A DNA stretch of 64,000 nucleotides from Lasioglossum baleicum. Taxonomy: Eukaryota; Arthropoda; Insecta; Hymenoptera; Halictidae. The DNA lies in NCBI RefSeq assembly GCF_051020765.1, contig NW_027469113.1, positions 310,001-374,000 on the forward strand, given 5' to 3'. The notes beneath the pieces were generated by a model. The model saw only the letters and a program-made list of their open reading frames with translations. It was not told the DNA's origin and searched no databases. The stretch's first letter is position 1. Each line of letters opens with the position of its first letter. The position numbers and the translations under genes are program-made. Below, piece by piece: positions 58,133 to 64,000 of this stretch.

Positions 58133-59450
58133 TGTCACGTCCGCTGACGTGTTGACGCCTTTCAGCGTCTGTATTATAGTCAAGATACTAGGTTATATTA
58201 ATAGTTATAAGTACACAGATTATGTAACACGAACACCTAGTCTTAAGATCCTTACATATATAATTTTACTTACCTTTTTATACTTACCTTATACCTGGAA
58301 TACTTACCGAGCAGTTGACCAAAGTTCTGTATTTTATATGGCATATTTAGTATTTTTAATAACATATTAAAGATTTTATGTTTCTGTTACGATGAACGCG
58401 CGAGCGCCTGAGACGCTCGCCAGTACGCTTCACGCGCTAGCGCGCCCCACCACTGTACAGCGGCGCGCCCCACTGCGTCGCTTCCCCCACTCCACCGGCG
58501 GCCAGTCGAACGCAGCGAGCGTGCTGAGCAGTCGGGCAGATTCGCTTCTCGACTACGAGCGAGCACAGGCCTCCTTCCGAGCCTGTCTCCTCTCTCCGAT
58601 TTTCTCCGGTTCTAGTACTTAGAAATATTCCGACGTTGTATCTCATAGAGTTGTACTCTACAGTTTGCTTCAAATATATTTTATTTCCTGAATCTTAAGC
58701 CTAGAGTCACATTTATTCACGGGATCCCAGTTCGCCGTTTATTATATTTTATTTCAACTTCGAGTTCCATTTTCGAATCTTCGAAAGTTCTACGAGTAGA
58801 ACAATCTCCATTCTTCGCATCGAACGAGCAGCTTCGCCGCTCGCAACGCATTCAAACAGTAATTTTCATTACTTCATCAACGAACGCAACGTTCGCATCG
58901 AACGAGCCGCTACGCCGCTCGCAACGATTAAATCAGCAATTATCATTGCTACTTATAACGCAAACCAGCAGTTCTCACTGCTTATTCTACAATCGAACGA
59001 TTCCATCGCTCGCAACAATTGAACGGACGCATCGTTCACTACGTGGATTCATCGTACGCTTTAGCGAGCGTCTTCATATGCAGCAAGGAGAAGCTGAACC
59101 TCATCGTACGCTGTAGCGGGCGTTATCGTATGCTGCAAGGAAAAGCTGAAACGCATCGTACGCTTGAGCGAGCGTCTACGTATGCGGTCCGTCGCTTCCT
59201 TCTCATCACGACATCGAGGAAGCTCCTCCGCAGACAATTCTTCATAGTATTAACGGCGTTCTTCTCGGTGAGTCCGATTATATTGTATACGCGTGAAATT
59301 GTCAAGACTGTAGCTTCGCGGTTCCCGATTCAGACGTGGAAGTACTCGCCGCGTGGTTTCAAAGCTGGAATAATTTCGTGTACGTTTCTATCCGTGTCGC
59401 GGTCGGTGAATTTATATATTTTTAACCGTCCGACGTCCCGGGACGTAACA
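58133..59450 (+). repeat. A5 3' LTR (1318 bp)
   Basis: Followed by CGTT, the target duplication. Confidence 0.96.
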
Positions 59451-59643
59451 CGTTGGATTATTCGGCGCACGCTTGAGTTTGTTTGCATGTACAATCTTAA
59501 AATGGTTCCCTACTTTAATTTTCACATTGTTTGAGTCTAAGATGTCGCAAATTTCGTGAGGACCTGTATATTGCGCATCGAATTTGCCCTTGCAGGGTTC
59601 TTTGAGTAGGAATACCTGTTCTATATCTTCCGGTGGTCGAAGG
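59451..59643 (-). pseudogene. B4 integrase C-terminal fragment between A5 and A6
   Basis: On the minus strand it codes VFLLKEPCKGKFDAQYTGP and the HANKLKRAPN end, an SH3-like integrase C-terminus close to that in B1. It is cut by A6 on the right (AAGG flank at 59640-59643) and by A5 on the left. Confidence 0.88.
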
Positions 59644-60961
59644 TGTCACGTCCGCTGACGTGTTGACGCCTTTCAGCGTCTGTATTATAGTCAAGATACT
59701 AGGTTATATTAATAGTTATAAGTACACAGATTATGTAACACGAACACCTAGTCTTAAGATCCTTACATATATAATTTTACTTACCTTTTTATACTTACCT
59801 TATACCTGGAATACTTACCGAGCAGTTGACCAAAGTTCTGTATTTTATATTGCATATTTAGTATTTTTAATAACATATTAAAGATTTTATGTTTCTGTTA
59901 CGATGAACGCGCGAGCGCCTGAGACGCTCGCCAGTACGCTTCACGCGCTAGCGCGCCCCACCACTGTACAGCGGCGCGCCCCACTGCGTCGCTTCCCCCA
60001 CTCCACCGGCGGCCAGTCGAACGCAGCGAGCGTGCTGAGCAGTCGGGCAGATTCGCTTCTCGACTACGAGCGAGCACAGGCCTCCTTCCGAGCCTGTCTC
60101 CTCTCTCCGATTTTCTCCGGTTCTAGTACTTAGAAATATTCCGACGTTGTATCTCATAGAGTTGTACTCTACAGTTTGCTTCAAATATATTTTATTTCCT
60201 GAATCTTAAGCCTAGAGTCACATTTATTCACGGGATCCCAGTTCGCCGTTTATTATATTTTATTTCAACTTCGAGTTCCATTTTCGAATCTTCGAAAGTT
60301 CTACGAGTAGAACAATCTCCATTCTTCGCATCGAACGAGCAGCTTCGCCGCTCGCAACGCATTCAAACAGTAATTTTCATTACTTCATCAACGAACGCAA
60401 CGTTCGCATCGAACGAGCCGCTACGCCGCTCGCAACGATTAAATCAGCAATTATCATTGCTACTTATAACGCAAACCAGCAGTTCTCACTGCTTATTCTA
60501 CAATCGAACGATTCCATCGCTCGCAACAATTGAACGGACGCATCGTTCACTACGTGGATTCATCGTACGCTTTAGCGAGCGTCTTCATATGCAGCAAGGA
60601 GAAGCTGAACCTCATCGTACGCTGTAGCGGGCGTTATCGTATGCTGCAAGGAAAAGCTGAAACGCATCGTACGCTTGAGCGAGCGTCTACGTATGCGGTC
60701 CGTCGCTTCCTTCTCATCACGACATCGAGGAAGCTCCTCCGCAGACAATTCTTCATAGTATTAACGGCGTTCTTCTCGGTGAGTCCGATTATATTGTATA
60801 CGCGTGAAATTGTCAAGACTGTAGCTTCGCGGTTCCCGATTCAGACGTGGAAGTACTCGCCGCGTGGTTTCAAAGCTGGAATAATTTCGTGTACGTTTCT
60901 ATCCGTGTCGCGGTCGGTGAATTTATATATTTTTAACCGTCCGACGTCCCGGGACGTAACA
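59644..60961 (+). repeat. A6 5' LTR (1318 bp), mixed haplotype
   Basis: T at LTR base 208 (as in A4) and C at base 405 (as in A3), so it may be recombinant or an intermediate. Confidence 0.95.
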
Positions 60962-60965
60962 AATT

Positions 60966-60983
60966 TGGTGGCAGCGGTGGGAT
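60966..60983 (+). other. Primer binding site, A6 (tRNA-Leu)
   Basis: Same site as in the other A copies. Confidence 0.86.
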
Positions 60984-60998
60984 AGTCCAGCGATCGCG

Positions 60999-62816
60999 AT
61001 GGCAGACGGTCCCTCAGACAATACGCGTACGAAGCAGAAAGGTGGTGAAGTGAAAAACGCGAAAATTACCGAAAGCGAGTTGAACGCGTACAAGGAGTCA
61101 CTGCGGTTGAAAGAGATTCGAATCAGAAACGAAAGTGAATCCGTGAGACAGAGCCGCGAGTTGCTAGATAAAGATAGAGCCGAAATTACCGCCGCGATCA
61201 ATAAAGAGCGTGCGGAATTAGACGAGCTACGATCGCAGTTAACACGCGATAAAGAACTCGTTGATAAATTAAAGCAAGGAACTAGTAGTGTACAGACAGA
61301 AACCGAGGTTCTTGTCGACGATGAGCTAGAGAATATAGAAACACGCGATAACGTTACGCCGCGACGAGAATTAGAATCGCAGTCATATCCATTGAATAAT
61401 TATCCGCTCACTACGCGAAGAGATGAAATGCCGCGTATGAACGCTTTTCGAGGCGAGAGCGATTATAATCGTAACGGGATGCCGCCGCCCGAAAATCACG
61501 CGCTTGAAAGAGAAGATTCGCGGTTAGTAATGCGCGCCGCGATAGACTCAATTCCAACGTTCGACGGGACAAATATCCCAGTTCTGCAATTTACCAGAGC
61601 TTGTCAACGCGCGCGTGACTTGATCCCTCGACACGCAGAGAAAACGTTTGCAAAACTAATTATTAGTAAGCTACGAGGACGCGCATACACCGCCGTAGAA
61701 GATGAATTAATAGAATATGTCGCAGATATTTCTAACCGTTTAAAAGATGTATTCGGGCCGCATCATACGGTAGAGTATTATAAAGGAGAATTAACCAGCG
61801 TTTATATGTACGCGAATGAACATATTTTACAATTTATCAGTCGTGTGAAAGATCTTCGTTCAGCAATTCTAGACTGTTACCGCTCTTCGCCGAACAAGAC
61901 TGAAATCGACAAGTTAACACGCGATAGTTTCATTCGTGGTTTAATCCCGCGACTCCGCTCAGAAGTCCGTTCTTTCAGAAACGAAACGTTGCGCACAGTT
62001 TTTGACGAAGCTATTGTTAGCTACAAATATCTCGAGCTCGACCGCGTACGCTATGAACGCGCGGATAAACAAGTACGATTTTTAGATTCTTATGAAAATT
62101 ATCGTTCCGAAAGAAATTCGTCTCCGTATCACCGAGAAAAGAATTATCGCTCAGACTCGCCGTACCAACGCGATAATTTCAATCGTTCTCCGTCGCCGTA
62201 TCAACGCGATAATTTTAATCGTTCTCCGTCGCCGTATCGACGAAACGATTATTCAAGTAACTCAAGACAAGACTATCGGCGCGAAGAGTCTCCTTATCGA
62301 GAACGGTCGAGGATGTTTACACAAGCGTCGCCGGACCGTTACGGTGACGCATACCTGCGAGGGTCGAATCGGTCGACGAGCGCTTCCCCTAACCGTAACG
62401 CAGGGACAACACGCGTAGCCCGCGCGGACTTGTATACAAACCGCCCGGCGGGTGATGATTTACGACCTCGGCCTCGAAACGACCAGGGTTCTCATTCAAA
62501 CTCTTATAACGGAGATGGAAATTTCGAATCTAGAAGTAGAAACGATTCGTACCGCGGTAGAAACGATAGTTATGTTCCGCCTCAGCGTCGCGTACAAAAT
62601 AGCGATGACTCTCGTCCAGTACGCAAATTTTGCAATTATTGTAGAATCCCAGGGCACGATATCCACGAGTGCCGAAAACGCGAAGCCAATAATCGTAGCC
62701 AGTCGGGAAACGGGACATCCCTCCCGTCCGCCGCGAATTATCGACGGGAGGAACAGAATCAGAAATTCGTACGAACGATTTCGAACACGAAGAGCACCGC
62801 GGAAAACAACGAGTAA
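60999..62816 (+). CDS. gag: Gag polyprotein of A6
   Basis: 605 aa, translation identical to the other A Gags, CCHC knuckle intact. Confidence 0.95.
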   Translation: MADGPSDNTRTKQKGGEVKNAKITESELNAYKESLRLKEIRIRNESESVRQSRELLDKDRAEITAAINKERAELDELRSQLTRDKELVDKLKQGTSSVQTETEVLVDDELENIETRDNVTPRRELESQSYPLNNYPLTTRRDEMPRMNAFRGESDYNRNGMPPPENHALEREDSRLVMRAAIDSIPTFDGTNIPVLQFTRACQRARDLIPRHAEKTFAKLIISKLRGRAYTAVEDELIEYVADISNRLKDVFGPHHTVEYYKGELTSVYMYANEHILQFISRVKDLRSAILDCYRSSPNKTEIDKLTRDSFIRGLIPRLRSEVRSFRNETLRTVFDEAIVSYKYLELDRVRYERADKQVRFLDSYENYRSERNSSPYHREKNYRSDSPYQRDNFNRSPSPYQRDNFNRSPSPYRRNDYSSNSRQDYRREESPYRERSRMFTQASPDRYGDAYLRGSNRSTSASPNRNAGTTRVARADLYTNRPAGDDLRPRPRNDQGSHSNSYNGDGNFESRSRNDSYRGRNDSYVPPQRRVQNSDDSRPVRKFCNYCRIPGHDIHECRKREANNRSQSGNGTSLPSAANYRREEQNQKFVRTISNTKSTAENNE

Positions 62817-64000
62817 CGAAAATTACGCTCGATCCAAACTCTGCCATTCCGCATGTGACTATCTCAATGCCGGAATTAACGCGGACCACCACGGTTATGG
62901 TCGACACAGGCGCCGAACCGAATCTGATAAAAGAATCGCTTTTGAAATCGAACGCTATCGTAGACCGACAGAATAAAATTTTCATTACCGGAATAACCGA
63001 CGAAATTGTTCCGACGCTAGGTTCCACGCAATTAACAATCGCCAATACGCCCGTCGAATTTCAAATCGTCCCAGACGATTTCGGTGTTCCTTCCGACGGC
63101 GTCCTTGGATCAGCCTTCCTAACGAGAGGAGCGCTGATCTCATATAAAAACATGAGCGTCAAGTGGCAAGGGAAAGAATTTCCATTCATTCCACGCGGAA
63201 GCGAACAGTTAGAATTCCAATCTTCGACCTGCAAGCCAGAGTCTCTCATTGATTCTAGAAGCGAGAATTGGCGTAGAGAAATGCACGCGCCGAGAATGGA
63301 GATTCCCGTCGCCAGCATGTATACCGAACACAAAATCGCCGCGAGCAACGTCGATCGAGAATCGAGAAGAGAGGGCCCTTTTCCCACGAGTAATATAAAT
63401 TCTGACGCTCGCGTACATTTCGATCCTCACACGAGCCACAAGAGAGCGAGCTCTCCCCGTGTTTCGAATCCACCGAGAGGTCCCTGTAATCCAGATATAC
63501 GAATGCCTCATCAAGGGACAGATTCTCGCGAAATTCAAACGGATTCAGGGTCTTTAGATCTCCGTTGCGACGAAATCACGAATGTACGTAGCATCGATTG
63601 CCGTGACGAAGATATAGATTTCTCTCCTATGAGTCCAGGACCGAGGTCCAACAGGAGGCCCCAGCAAATAAATTTCATTGCGAAGGAAAGTATACGTTCA
63701 CTCAAATCACGGGCTAGCAGTCGAGACGAGGATTTCAGGAAGTTCCTGAGGGAATCGCGTCCCTCTACCGATTTTCACGAAGAAATCGCGGGCATAGCAA
63801 GCATCGACCCTCGCCGCGTCATAAATCTTCCCCTTTTCAGACCGCTCAGGTATAAAGGTATCGGAGCCCCTCGCCTTCTCGACGACCGAGCGAACGAAAT
63901 AATCGATACAGTTGCAATTTCGTGTTTCAAGCGAGTTAGGCCGCGAGCGAAATTCAAAGTAATTATTCTTCGACCGATAGAATTAAGAAGCGATATTGCG
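62699..64000 (+). CDS. Protease-linker(-Env) frame of A6, truncated by window edge
   Basis: Open from 62699 to the edge, -1 to gag. It holds the env-type protease (DTGA; GVLGSAF) and most of the linker, matching A4. By analogy the Env start would fall at about 64208, outside the window. Confidence 0.9.

Larger units (their letters stand above)
49838..59450 (+). mobile_element. Complete family A element A5, pol type
   Basis: 9613 bp, LTRs 49838-51155 and 58133-59450, target duplication CGTT (49834-49837 and 59451-59454). Its gene content and translations equal A2 and A3. Confidence 0.97.
47343..59643 (-). mobile_element. Family B element B4, 3' part, pol-type tail (49480-49837, 59451-59643)
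   Basis: Right of its LTR come the B tail and an integrase C-terminal segment, then A6. It is split by A5 (CGTT). Because an integrase end is present instead of Env, B4 may be a pol-type B copy. Its core lies beyond A6 and the window edge. Confidence 0.85.
59644..64000 (+). mobile_element. Family A element A6, env type, cut by window edge
   Basis: 5' LTR 59644-60961, gag, and the start of the env-type protease frame; the rest lies right of the window. The sequence after 62975 follows A4, not the pol-type copies. Its LTR has the env-type base at position 208 but the pol-type base at 405. Confidence 0.95.

Noticed and set aside
1..64000. Large inverted duplication of the left part (1-14578) and the right part
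   Set aside because: A elements on the two sides have different target duplications and sit at different points of B, so they are independent insertions.

Overview
The window contains no host gene that I can see. All 64 kb is a nest of LTR retroelements of the Ty3/gypsy class from an animal genome. CpG-rich codon use, the Gag style and the Env type point to an insect, probably Hymenoptera such as an ant; that assignment is inference. Two sister families are interleaved. Family A has 1318-bp LTRs, a primer site for tRNA-Leu and a 605-aa Gag. Family B has 2.0-2.1-kb LTRs, a primer site for tRNA-Ser and a 452-aa Gag. A 75-bp scrap of a possible third LTR also lies at 2755-2829.

Layout, left to right. 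A1 (minus) runs off the left edge and ends at 2754. B1 (plus) is a broken B copy at 2830-3172 and 12786-14578, split by the complete A2 (minus, 3173-12785, target duplication CGAT). From 14579 rightwards lies a tandem array of B elements on the minus strand that share single LTRs: LTR 14579-16551, interior B2, LTR 31696-33831, interior B3, LTR 47343-49479, interior B4. Each interior is split by a plus-strand A element: A3 (17926-27538, CTGT) in B2, A4 (38423-46402, GTGG) in B3, A5 (49838-59450, CGTT) and A6 (59644 to the window end) in B4. With the A insertions and one target-site copy removed, B2 and B3 interiors are both 5527 bp.

The most interesting point is a split gene content within one family. 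A2, A3 and A5 (9613 bp) carry Gag, a full Pol (protease, RT, RNase H, integrase) and a 303-aa cysteine-rich protein, but no Env. A4 and A6 (A4 is 7980 bp) carry the same Gag and a protease-Env frame, but no RT, RNase H or integrase. LTRs, gag, the protease start and the 3' end are shared almost base for base. Family B repeats the pattern: B2 and B3 are Gag-protease-Env without RT or integrase, while B4 and B1 keep an integrase C-terminus joined to the same C-terminal tail. This looks like a two-segment retroelement in which one RNA supplies the enzymes and the other the envelope.

Further signals include a duplicated eight-cysteine module with identical spacing, an eight-unit heat-shock-element-like array in the B LTR, an open frame inside the B LTR, a B LTR whose two halves match its two neighbours as expected for unequal crossing-over, and an array of small perfect hairpins in the A LTR. 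All A copies lie antisense to their B hosts. LTR pairs are almost identical, so the A insertions are recent. Coordinates and junctions were read by eye; overall identity was judged from matching blocks and translations, not from a computed alignment.
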